From: Rossellomorea arthrocnemi
GTDB taxonomy: Bacteria > Bacillota > Bacilli > Bacillales > Bacillaceae_B
Assembly (NCBI RefSeq): GCF_904424705.1
Contig: NZ_CAJGBF010000002.1
Location: 310,001 to 374,000, forward strand
Length of the DNA: 64,000 nucleotides
Direction of reading: 5' to 3'
Shown: piece by piece, positions 56,856 through 64,000 of the stretch
Numbering within the stretch: the stretch's first letter is position 1
Layout of the letters: every line of letters begins with the position of its first letter
The notes under the pieces: generated by a model
Told to the model about the DNA's origin: nothing
Seen by the model: the letters and a program-made list of their open reading frames with translations, nothing else
The model's database searches: none
Position numbers and translations under genes: made by a program

Positions 56856-57527
56856 TTAATAATCTGAATCGCTTGTTAAACCTTGTACAATTTTCACACC
56901 TGAGCTTGCTCCTAACCGAGTAGCTCCTGCTTCGATCAATGCTTGTGCATCTTCAAGAGAGCGCACACCACCGGAAGCCTTCACGCCGATATCAGGTCCA
57001 ACCGTTTTTCTCATCAGGGCGATATCCGCAACTGTTGCGCCACCTGTCGAGAAGCCGGTAGATGTTTTCACATAGTCAGCTCCTGCTTCTACAGCAAGTT
57101 GACACGCTTTTACTTTTTCTTCTTCAGTCAGAAGACACGTTTCAATGATGACTTTAGATAGTGCTTTTCCTTTTGAAGCTGCCACAACAGCTTCAATGTC
57201 ACGCTTCACAAGATCAAGGTCCCCGCTTTTTAAGGCACCGATATTGATAACAATATCGACTTCTGTTGCTCCTTTTACGATTGCATCTTTCGTCTCGAAT
57301 GCTTTCGTTTCAGGTGTAGATGCTCCGAGTGGAAACCCGATTACCGTACATACTTTCACTTCGGTACCGCTTAATAATTCACTTGAATAGTGTACCCAAG
57401 TCGGGTTTACGCACACGGAAGCAAATTTGAATTCTTTAGCTTCCTGGCAAAGCACTTCCACTTGGTCTTTGGTTGATTCTGGTTTAAGTAAAGTATGATC
57501 GATCATACTTGCAATGTTCATAGTCAT
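56856..57527 (-). CDS. deoC: Deoxyribose-phosphate aldolase
   Basis: Splits 2-deoxyribose 5-phosphate to glyceraldehyde 3-phosphate and acetaldehyde in deoxynucleoside breakdown. The Schiff-base lysine is in DYVKTSTGF (about residue 152), with a second lysine in GVKASGGVR and the start [11 protein letters not shown]. Length 223 is normal. AAAGGAG precedes the ATG. It is monocistronic and is not at this locus in B. subtilis. With cdd in the window it serves nucleoside salvage, but no shared regulation is visible. Confidence 0.95.
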   Translation of the reverse strand: MTMNIASMIDHTLLKPESTKDQVEVLCQEAKEFKFASVCVNPTWVHYSSELLSGTEVKVCTVIGFPLGASTPETKAFETKDAIVKGATEVDIVINIGALKSGDLDLVKRDIEAVVAASKGKALSKVIIETCLLTEEEKVKACQLAVEAGADYVKTSTGFSTGGATVADIALMRKTVGPDIGVKASGGVRSLEDAQALIEAGATRLGASSGVKIVQGLTSDSDY

Positions 57528-57666
57528 TGATTATCTCTCCTTTAACAGTTGTCCGTACCTCTCTTATCATATCAAAACAAAGAGAAAAAGACGAGTACTT
57601 TATAGTATCTCCCAAAATAAAGAAAACCTTTTCATTTCATTAGTAAATTTGGTGTTTCTGAATAAG

Positions 57667-57752
57667 CCTGTACTAGTTGATTCCAAGCGGAATTGCCTGT
57701 GGGGTCTTAAAGCTTTCCCGCAGTAGTCGAGAATCTGACGTTCCAATCAACG
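57667..57752 (-). repeat. Degenerate copy of the palindromic intergenic repeat
   Basis: AGTTGATTCCAAGCGGAAT and GTTCCAATCAAC flank CTGTGGGGTCTTAAAGC and CCCGCAGTAGTCGAGAA, matching the copy at 39567-39692 with an internal deletion. The rest of 57528-57868 holds nothing I recognise. Confidence 0.6.
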
Positions 57753-57868
57753 GATTTAAGATGTATTCTTAAATGATCATACACAAAAATAGTGGGTTTA
57801 TAGTGAAAGTTGCATGATTAATCCTTAGATGACCCAAACTATGCATTCATGCTGAGATAAATATAGCT

Positions 57869-57904
57869 GAAACACCCCCGGCCAATTTTGACCGGGGGTG
57901 TTTT
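57869..57904 (-). terminator. Terminator of the alpha-glucosidase gene
   Basis: ACACCCCCGG pairs with CCGGGGGTGT around ten bases, directly after the stop; the T-run is short. Confidence 0.82.
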
Positions 57905-57908
57905 GGGA

Positions 57909-59573
57909 TTAATTTAATCGATATACTCTTGCCTCGTATGGTTTGAGGGTCAGCTTGTTCGATTCATCATGACTGTCTACTTCATAGTTGTTCAAGAGAA
58001 GGTTTGATGAGGATACTTCTAATTCACCAAGGTCACAAACGGCATTCTTCGTGGAAAGGTTTGTAATGACAACCATGGATCGATCTTCTCCAGTACGGGT
58101 ATACGCATAAATTTGTTTATCATTTTCAAGTAATAGATCATAGATGCCGTACGTAAAGACAGTTTCCTCTTTCTTTAATTGAATCATTTTTTTGTAGAAG
58201 TTCAGAATTGAATTTTCATCCCTCTCCTGTGACTCTACGTTAATTGTTTTATAGTTTGGATTCACTTTCATCCATGGAGTTCCATTCGTAAACCCACTAT
58301 TTCTTTCGTCTGACCATTGCATCGGTGTTCTGCTGTTATCACGGGAGGAAGCCCAGATGATTTCCATGATGTCTTGATGAGGTACCCCTTCTTCCCGTTT
58401 AAGACGGTATAGATTTTTAACGGCTACATCATCATAATCTTCAATGGAAGGAAATTGAACATTGGTCATGCCGATTTCCTGTCCCTGGTAGATGAATGGG
58501 GTTCCCTGCATTAAGAAGTACATGGCTGCCATCGCTGTAGCACTTTCTTTCCAGTATTCTTTGTCGTTCCCCCAAGTGGATACAACGCGGGGCTTATCAT
58601 GATTTTCGATGAATAGAGCGTTCCAGCCGTTACCTTCAAGACCTTTTTGCCAACGAGAAAGAACTTTCTTTAGTTCCACGATGTCAAGGTCCGGGTTCGT
58701 TTCCGCATCCCATAACCCAAGATGTTCGAACTGAAAGATCATATCCATCTTTCCATTTTCTTTTCCGACCCATAACTCAGCTTCATCGGCTTTCACACCG
58801 TTTGCTTCTCCAACCGACATCACATCATAGTTGGCATACGTTCGATCCTTGAATTCCTGCAGGAACGTATGGATTCCTTTTTGATTCATATGCATGTCAA
58901 AAGATGAAACGTATTTTTCATTCTTCGGATTCGGCATATCAGGTAGACCCGGACGCTTCTTTATATGACTGATGGCATCGATTCTAAAGCCATCAATTCC
59001 TTTATCAAGCCACCAATTGACCGTGTCATACAGCGCATCACGGACTTTCACATTTTCCCAATTAAGATCAGGCTGTTTCGTCGAGAAAACATGGAGGAAA
59101 TATTGATCTGTTGCTTTGTCATACTCCCACGCGGATCCCCCGAAGATACTTTCCCAGTTATTCGGCTCCCGGCCATTTACACCATCCCGCCAAATATACC
59201 AATCCCGCTTGGAGCTTTCTTTTGAACTTTTTGACTCAATGAACCAAGGATGCTCATCACTGGTATGATTCAGTACAAGATCAATGATCAATTTCATATC
59301 CCGTCTATGAACTTCTTTCAGTAATTGATCGAAATCTTCCATCGTTCCGAAGTCTTCCATGATATCCTGATAATCTGAAATATCATACCCATTATCATCA
59401 TTAGGGGATTTGTACATGGGACAAATCCAAATCACATCGATTCCCAATTTTTTAATATAATCCAACCGCTGAATGACTCCCTGAAGATCCCCGATTCCGT
59501 CACCGTTGGAATCCTGGAAACTCCTCGGATAGATTTGGTATCCCACTGCCTCTTTACGCCATGCCTTTTTCAT
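57909..59573 (-). CDS. GH13 alpha-glucosidase (oligo-1,6-glucosidase family, predicted alpha-1,4 preference)
   Basis: A 554-residue cytoplasmic GH13 subfamily 31 enzyme that releases glucose from short malto-oligosaccharides. Catalytic residues are Asp199 (GFRIDAI), Glu256 (VGEAN) and Asp326 (ENHDKP); the QIYPRSFQDSNGDGIGDL start is typical. Residue 200 is Ala. In this subfamily Val200 is known to favour alpha-1,6 bonds and Ala200 alpha-1,4, so an alpha-1,4 preference is predicted. ATG 59573 has GAGGTG upstream. Two palindromic operators precede it. The gene interrupts the conserved yqeW-mtaB order and looks inserted. malL-like by overall family. Confidence 0.93.
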   Translation of the reverse strand: MKKAWRKEAVGYQIYPRSFQDSNGDGIGDLQGVIQRLDYIKKLGIDVIWICPMYKSPNDDNGYDISDYQDIMEDFGTMEDFDQLLKEVHRRDMKLIIDLVLNHTSDEHPWFIESKSSKESSKRDWYIWRDGVNGREPNNWESIFGGSAWEYDKATDQYFLHVFSTKQPDLNWENVKVRDALYDTVNWWLDKGIDGFRIDAISHIKKRPGLPDMPNPKNEKYVSSFDMHMNQKGIHTFLQEFKDRTYANYDVMSVGEANGVKADEAELWVGKENGKMDMIFQFEHLGLWDAETNPDLDIVELKKVLSRWQKGLEGNGWNALFIENHDKPRVVSTWGNDKEYWKESATAMAAMYFLMQGTPFIYQGQEIGMTNVQFPSIEDYDDVAVKNLYRLKREEGVPHQDIMEIIWASSRDNSRTPMQWSDERNSGFTNGTPWMKVNPNYKTINVESQERDENSILNFYKKMIQLKKEETVFTYGIYDLLLENDKQIYAYTRTGEDRSMVVITNLSTKNAVCDLGELEVSSSNLLLNNYEVDSHDESNKLTLKPYEARVYRLN

Positions 59574-59601
59574 TGTAACACCTCGTCTAAGTATAGTAAG
59601 A

Positions 59602-59634
59602 TACAAACGCTTACATTTAATGCAATCGTTTGCA
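59602..59634 (-). promoter_or_regulatory. Two LacI-family/CcpA-like operators upstream of the alpha-glucosidase
   Basis: TACAAACGCTTACA (59602-59615) and TGCAATCGTTTGCA (59621-59634) are 14 bp imperfect palindromes with a central CG, 19 bases centre to centre. They resemble cre and LacI/GalR-type operators. A TATACT -10 lies at 59590-59595. Confidence 0.65.
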
Positions 59635-59869
59635 TTGAAAGTTTTAAAAAAAGACCCTTTTCTTATATTTGATTAACAATAATAGTTTACAACCTTATTC
59701 TGCACTAATCAATAGATAATTTGATTCTAAAAAAAAGAAAGTGGTTAAAAAGTATTATTCTGCAAAAACAAATGACGCTTTTGAAAAGGATCACGAAAGA
59801 GCCTGGACATAACTAAATCGATCCAATCTAAAGACGAACCATTCATATAAAATAGTCTATAGAACTACT

Positions 59870-59940
59870 TGTTACACCGCTGCCCGATTCTGCGGGGTCT
59901 CACCTATTCCGAGGAGTCTTCGTCTTGCACTCCAATCAAC
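59870..59940 (-). repeat. Half copy of the palindromic intergenic repeat
   Basis: Reversed, it begins GTTGATTGGAGTGCAAGACG and continues AGACTCCTCGG...GTGAGACCCCGCAG, closely matching the left half of the 22371-22490 copy. The right half is missing. Bases 59640-59869 show no feature. Confidence 0.7.
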
Positions 59941-59982
59941 AGCTAGAACCGGCTGTATACACTAAGCATGCTTTATTAAAAA

Positions 59983-60077
59983 GATAAAAAAATCCGAACG
60001 ATTTCGATATTCGTAAAAGAATTTAGAGTGATCGTTCGGATTTTTTCTTTGACTAAAACACTTTTGTCTCAGCCACT
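59983..60077 (-). repeat. Terminator-like dispersed repeat, copy 3, serving mtaB
   Basis: On the minus strand it reads GGCTGAGACAAAAGTGTTTT then a hairpin (ATCCGAACGAT arms at about 59990-60002 and 60031-60043) and T7. It is about 85 percent like the 17570 copy by eye and starts eight bases after the mtaB stop. Confidence 0.8.
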
Positions 60078-60084
60078 TCATTTA

Positions 60085-61419
60085 TTAAATTGCTGCTTTC
60101 TCCTCTTCCTCTTCAAGTACACGTACGAATTGGCCTTCGTTTAGAGGATAACCTGCTTTTGTGAGTTTCACTTTCACAAGCTTCCCAACCATGTCTTCCG
60201 TTGCAGGGAAGACGACTTTCAAGTAATTATCCGTGTATCCTACATAGAGATCATCCTGGTAGATCTCTTCAGGGATGACTTCCAGCACTTCGTTCTCAAA
60301 CTGAGAAGAGTATTCCTTTGCTAATTGATTCGAAAGCTCAATTAGGCGGTGAACACGTTCGTTCTTGATATCTTCATCGATCTGATCATCCATTCTGGCT
60401 GCAGGCGTACCTGTCCGTTTGGAGTATGGGAAGACATGAAGTTCAGAAAATTTATGCTCATTAATGAAGTTATAGGTTTCCATAAATTCATCTTCTGTCT
60501 CACCGGGAAAACCGACAATGACATCTGATGTAACCGCAAGTCCTGGTAAAGCTTTCTTAAGCTTTTCCAAACGTTCGGCAAAGAATTCCATCGTATACTT
60601 TCTACGCATTCTCTTAAGGACCGTGTTGGACCCTGATTGAAGTGGAATATGCAAATGCCTTACTACGATCTTGGATTGATCAATCACTTCAATGACTTCG
60701 TCCGTCAATTGACTCGCTTCGATGGATGAGATACGAATTCTCTTCAACCCCTTCACTTTTTGCTCTAAATCTTTAAGGAGCATGGCAAGGTTGTAGTCTT
60801 TCATATCTTCACCGTATCCGCCGGTATGGATTCCTGTCAAAACGATCTCTTTGTATCCAGCATCAACGAGCTGCTGCGCCTGATGAATGACTTCTTCGGG
60901 ATCACGGGATCTCATCAGTCCCCGTGCCCAAGGAATGATACAGAACGTACAGAAATTGTTGCAGCCTTCCTGGATTTTAAGAGAGGCACGAGTACGATCC
61001 GTGAATGCAGGGACATCCAACTCTTCATAGACCCGGTTCTTCATGATGTTCGTGACACCATTGATTGGTTGACGTTCTTGTTTGTATTCTTCAATATACG
61101 TGAGCATTTTCCTACGATCCTGCGTACCTACCACGACATCGACGCCGGGGATGGCCATGATTTCTGCAGGGGAAGTTTGAGCGTAGCATCCTGTTACACA
61201 GATGACCCCATCAGGATTCTTTCGGATGGCACGGCGAATGACCTGCCTGCTCTTCTTGTCTCCTGTATTAGTTACGGTACATGTGTTGATGACATACACA
61301 TCTGCGATGGAATCATATTCTACACGTTCATATCCTTCTTCTTTAAATAGTTGCCAGATGGCTTCTGTTTCGTAGTGGTTCACTTTACACCCTAGAGTGT
61401 GAAACGCTACTGATGGCAT
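60085..61419 (-). CDS. mtaB: tRNA (N6-threonylcarbamoyladenosine37) methylthiotransferase MtaB
   Basis: A radical SAM enzyme that adds a methylthio group to t6A37 in tRNA. The N-terminal UPF0004 domain has cluster cysteines at 11 (TLGCKVN), 47 (NTCTVTN) and 78 (TGCYAQ). The radical SAM CNNFCTFC gives Cys153, 157 and 160, and a TRAM domain closes the protein. ATG 61419 has GAGGTGAT upstream; the frame is open further into rsmE but without purpose. It follows rsmE by five bases, its ribosome site overlapping the rsmE stop. Confidence 0.96.
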   Translation of the reverse strand: MPSVAFHTLGCKVNHYETEAIWQLFKEEGYERVEYDSIADVYVINTCTVTNTGDKKSRQVIRRAIRKNPDGVICVTGCYAQTSPAEIMAIPGVDVVVGTQDRRKMLTYIEEYKQERQPINGVTNIMKNRVYEELDVPAFTDRTRASLKIQEGCNNFCTFCIIPWARGLMRSRDPEEVIHQAQQLVDAGYKEIVLTGIHTGGYGEDMKDYNLAMLLKDLEQKVKGLKRIRISSIEASQLTDEVIEVIDQSKIVVRHLHIPLQSGSNTVLKRMRRKYTMEFFAERLEKLKKALPGLAVTSDVIVGFPGETEDEFMETYNFINEHKFSELHVFPYSKRTGTPAARMDDQIDEDIKNERVHRLIELSNQLAKEYSSQFENEVLEVIPEEIYQDDLYVGYTDNYLKVVFPATEDMVGKLVKVKLTKAGYPLNEGQFVRVLEEEEEKAAI

Positions 61420-61424
61420 TGCAA

Positions 61425-62171
61425 TCACCTCATAAGTTCTAATTGATAGCTGATGGCTGAAAGAACATATAATGGGGCCGTCTCCGTCCGCAGGATCCTT
61501 GGACCAAGGCCGCATGTTAGAAAGCCCTCGTTCTTCAGCAGTTCTATTTCTTTTTCCGATAATCCACCCTCAGGACCGAATACGACCAGGACACTTTGTC
61601 CCTGACGAATCGAGGATAACACCTTTGAAAGATTCCCTTTTTCCCCGGCCCTTGCTTCTTCTTCATATGCGACCAGTTTGTAATCGAATTGTGCCTGAAT
61701 CAATTGTTTTATTGAAACGGGGGCAGATACATCCGGGACTAGAAGTCGATGCGACTGTTCAGCCGCTTCCTTTACAATCTTCTCCCAACGATCTACTTTC
61801 TTCTTTGCTTTCTTATCGTCCCACTTCACAATGGAGCGATCCGCATTAAAAGGGATAAATTGAGTGGCTCCAAGCTCTGTACCCTTTTGGAAAATCAACT
61901 CCAATTTATCCCCTTTCGGCAGTCCGCTCGCAATGGTTACTTTAATTGGTAATTCTTTCGTCGATGTTTCCCATTGTACTATTGATAGCTCGACTGCGTC
62001 ACTGGAAATCGTTTCAATACGGGTGATCGCTGATGCTTGATCCTTGAAGACAGCAAAGACTTCATCCTGTTCCTTCATTCTCATGACACGAACGATATGA
62101 TGATAGTCGTCCCCTGTAATCAAAATCGGATCGTTTTCTCGATATAGGTCATTAATAAAATATCGCTGCAT
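61425..62171 (-). CDS. rsmE: 16S rRNA (uracil1498-N3)-methyltransferase RsmE
   Basis: A 248-residue SPOUT-class methyltransferase acting on U1498 of 16S rRNA. MQRYFINDLYREND at the start (PUA-like part), QKGTELGATQFIPF, and the knotted C-terminal SAM site VVFGPEGGLSEKEIELL and LGPRILRTETAPLY are diagnostic. It lies between prmA and mtaB in the dnaJ-side gene group, as B. subtilis yqeU. Confidence 0.96.
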   Translation of the reverse strand: MQRYFINDLYRENDPILITGDDYHHIVRVMRMKEQDEVFAVFKDQASAITRIETISSDAVELSIVQWETSTKELPIKVTIASGLPKGDKLELIFQKGTELGATQFIPFNADRSIVKWDDKKAKKKVDRWEKIVKEAAEQSHRLLVPDVSAPVSIKQLIQAQFDYKLVAYEEEARAGEKGNLSKVLSSIRQGQSVLVVFGPEGGLSEKEIELLKNEGFLTCGLGPRILRTETAPLYVLSAISYQLELMR

Positions 62172-62202
62172 ACAGTTTCAACTCCACCGTTTTTACTTTT
62201 CC

Positions 62203-63144
62203 TTACACAGGCTTATATGCGATGATCGCAACCCAGTCTTCCATTACCATGATTTCTTCTATCTTAAATCCGGCTGCTTCCAATGAGTCACGAACCTCTT
62301 GTTTCTTAGGCTGAATGATCCCCGAGGTGATAAAATATCCACCCGGTTTCACTAGCTCGTAGGCATCCTCAGTAAATCGCAGGATGATCTCAGCAAGGAT
62401 ATTCGCCACAATCACATCTGACTGTCCGGAAACACCATTCAACAGGTTATTAGCATCCACCGACACCGTTTTCTGGACTTTGTTTAGCTTTACATTCAGT
62501 CTTGCTGATCGAACAGCCACTTCATCCAGATCATACGCCCTTACATTATCTGCAGCTAATAGTGCTGACGCAATGGATAATACTCCTGAACCTGTCCCAA
62601 CATCAATGACCGAATCGTTTTCTTTTACGATTCGCTCAAGAGCTTGTATGCACATAACGGTTGTAGGATGAGTTCCTGTTCCAAACGCCATGCCTGGATC
62701 CAGCTCAATGATGAGTTCGTCACTATGAACCGGTGTATAGTCTTCCCAGGTAGGAACAATCGTGAACTTATCCGAAATTTTCACAGGATGGTAGTATTTC
62801 TTCCAGGCCGTGGCCCATTCTTCTTCATTTACCTCAGAAATCTCCACTTTGTTTTCACCAATGTCGATATCATAGGTAACAAGATTCGTTATCCCCTGCT
62901 TGATTTCGTCAACGGTTTCCCCAAGGAAACTATTGACGGGCAAATAGGCTTTGACCAGGACGCCATCTGCAGGGTAATCATCAGGGTTGAGTTGGTAGAT
63001 CTCTCCAAACATATCTTCTCTTTCCTTAAGTAATTCGGCAGGGTCCTCAATGACCACACCGCTTGCCCCTGATTCATGAAGAATGTTTGAAATCGGCTCA
63101 ATCGCTTCATTCGTTGTAAGAATACTGATTTCTGACCATTTCAT
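62203..63144 (-). CDS. prmA: Ribosomal protein L11 methyltransferase PrmA
   Basis: Methylates ribosomal protein uL11. The N-terminal substrate-recognition domain (about 1-80) is followed by a class I SAM domain with [28 protein letters not shown] and [12 protein letters not shown]. Length 313 is normal. GGAG precedes the ATG. It lies 24 bases downstream of dnaJ and 31 before rsmE, the conserved arrangement. Confidence 0.96.
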   Translation of the reverse strand: MKWSEISILTTNEAIEPISNILHESGASGVVIEDPAELLKEREDMFGEIYQLNPDDYPADGVLVKAYLPVNSFLGETVDEIKQGITNLVTYDIDIGENKVEISEVNEEEWATAWKKYYHPVKISDKFTIVPTWEDYTPVHSDELIIELDPGMAFGTGTHPTTVMCIQALERIVKENDSVIDVGTGSGVLSIASALLAADNVRAYDLDEVAVRSARLNVKLNKVQKTVSVDANNLLNGVSGQSDVIVANILAEIILRFTEDAYELVKPGGYFITSGIIQPKKQEVRDSLEAAGFKIEEIMVMEDWVAIIAYKPV

Positions 63145-63168
63145 TGATCTACCAACTCCGCTCTTTAG

Positions 63169-64000
63169 TTATTCGCCTTTAAAGGCCTTTTTTACTTTAT
63201 CAAAGAAACTTTCATGCTGTTCATCAGGAATCTGACCGCTAATGTCAGCAAATTCTCTCAATAATTGCTTCTGCTTATCCGTCAGCTTGGATGGAGTGAC
63301 TACCTTTACCTGTACATGCTGATCTCCAGTTCCGAATCCCCGCACGTTCGGTACACCTTTGCCTTTCAAACGGAATCTTGTACTCGTTTGTGTTCCCGCA
63401 GGCACTTTCAGCTTAACTTTACCGTGTAAGGTAGGTACTTCAATCTCATCCCCTAATGCCGCTTGGGCAAATGTTACAGGCATTTCACAATAAATGTCGT
63501 CTCCGTTACGTTCGAAGAAATCATGTGAGCGGACGTGGAAGACAACATATAAGTCACCGGCAGGTCCGCCATTTATTCCCGGCTCCCCTTGACCTGTCAC
63601 ACGCAACTGCTGCCCATCATCGATGCCGGCAGGGATCTTAACAGCAATCTTACGGCGTTTCTGTACTTTACCCGCACCGCCACATGTTGAACATTTTTCC
63701 TTGATTTGTTTCCCTGTACCGTTACAGTAGTGACAAACCCTTCTGTTCACAATGCGGCCAAATGGTGTATTCTGCTCGACATTCAATTGACCGGATCCAT
63801 TACAGTGAGAGCATGTATTGACCTTTGTCCCAGGCTTTGCACCTGAACCATGGCAGGTGTCACATTCTTCTTCTCTCGGAATCTCGATTTCTGTTTCTTT
63901 TCCGAATACCGCTTCTTCAAATGTCAAAGACATCGTGTACTGAAGATCGGCGCCTTGTCTAGGGGCATTCGGGTCTCGTCTGCGACCACCACCGCCTCCT
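63169..64000 (-). CDS. dnaJ: Chaperone DnaJ, C-terminal part (start lies beyond the window)
   Basis: The Hsp40 co-chaperone of DnaK. The visible part holds the end of the Gly-rich linker ([16 protein letters not shown] read from 63998), the zinc domain with four CxxCxGxG repeats ([32 protein letters not shown]), and the substrate-binding C-terminal domains. The J-domain is outside. The frame is open through 64000, so the internal Met at 63933 is not the start. The gene is cut by the window edge and is not a pseudogene. Confidence 0.97.
   Translation of the reverse strand, partial: GGGGGRRRDPNAPRQGADLQYTMSLTFEEAVFGKETEIEIPREEECDTCHGSGAKPGTKVNTCSHCNGSGQLNVEQNTPFGRIVNRRVCHYCNGTGKQIKEKCSTCGGAGKVQKRRKIAVKIPAGIDDGQQLRVTGQGEPGINGGPAGDLYVVFHVRSHDFFERNGDDIYCEMPVTFAQAALGDEIEVPTLHGKVKLKVPAGTQTSTRFRLKGKGVPNVRGFGTGDQHVQVKVVTPSKLTDKQKQLLREFADISGQIPDEQHESFFDKVKKAFKGE

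Noticed and set aside
63169..63933. dnaJ as a truncated gene starting at the internal Met
   Set aside because: The frame is open to the window edge and encodes the Gly-rich linker of DnaJ, so the gene is only cut by the window.

Overview
The window is a 64 kb piece of a low-to-moderate GC Bacillaceae chromosome. This rests on gene order as well as gene content. From dnaJ back to the pst operon the genes follow the Bacillus subtilis yqe-yqf-yqg region almost gene for gene: dnaJ, prmA, rsmE, mtaB, yqeW, rpsU, yqeY, yqeZ, floA, yqfB, yqfC, yqfD, phoH, pgpH, ybeY, dgkA, cdd, era, yqzL, recO, a glycyl-tRNA synthetase, ccpN, yqfL, yqxD, dnaG, sigA, cccA, trmK, yqfO, ispH, yqfQ, cshB, nfo, yqfT, yqfU, zur, yqfW, yqfX, ispG, yqfZ, yqgB, yqgC, sodA, yqgE, pbpA, pst. 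Strong GGAGG-type ribosome binding sites, a T-box, PhoP, SigW and Zur sites and sporulation genes yqfC/yqfD agree. Repeats and inserted genes suggest a genus outside the B. subtilis group; I cannot name the species.

Layout. 1-5.1 kb: an accessory operon on the minus strand made of DUF4912, a GT4 glycosyltransferase fused to a degenerate GH57 domain, a sugar nucleotidyltransferase and an unknown protein that runs off the window, with a divergent small membrane protein beside it. 5.1-9.7 kb: pstSCAB-phoU behind a clear four-repeat PhoP box. 9.8-17.6 kb: cell-wall transpeptidase PbpA, two transporters, SodA, DUF456 and DUF1189 proteins. 17.7-31.2 kb: isoprenoid genes ispG and ispH, a zinc uptake and regulation operon (znuC-znuB-zur), DNA repair (nfo) and an RNA helicase (cshB). 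31.2-39.3 kb: yqfO-trmK, cytochrome c-550, an inserted acyl-CoA dehydrogenase, and the yqxD-dnaG-sigA macromolecular synthesis operon. 39.9-43.5 kb: ccpN-yqfL, diverging from a T-box controlled single-chain glycyl-tRNA synthetase. 43.6-55.6 kb: recO, era, cdd, dgkA, ybeY, pgpH, phoH, sporulation genes yqfC-yqfD, a SigW-type floA operon, and yqeY/rpsU. 55.9-64 kb: a second Na/Pi cotransporter, deoC, an inserted GH13 alpha-glucosidase, and the mtaB-rsmE-prmA-dnaJ group.

Several genes serve phosphate supply: pstSCAB-phoU, a Na/Pi cotransporter with a PhoU tail, and yqeW. Intergenic DNA carries three repeat classes: a terminator-like hairpin with a conserved leader (3 copies), a roughly 100-130 bp GC-rich palindromic repeat (about 6 full or partial copies), and a tandem 126 bp structured repeat after glyS.

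The observations most worth following are: yqxD and ccpN both lack any usable ATG/GTG/TTG upstream of their conserved N-termini, yet each has a strong Shine-Dalgarno sequence exactly 9 nt before an AUA or AUC codon; the GH57 domain in the DUF4912 operon has lost its catalytic glutamate; and the yqfC ribosome binding site is buried in the stem of the preceding terminator. All coordinates come from reading the sequence. Family assignments come from motif recognition and were not checked by database search.
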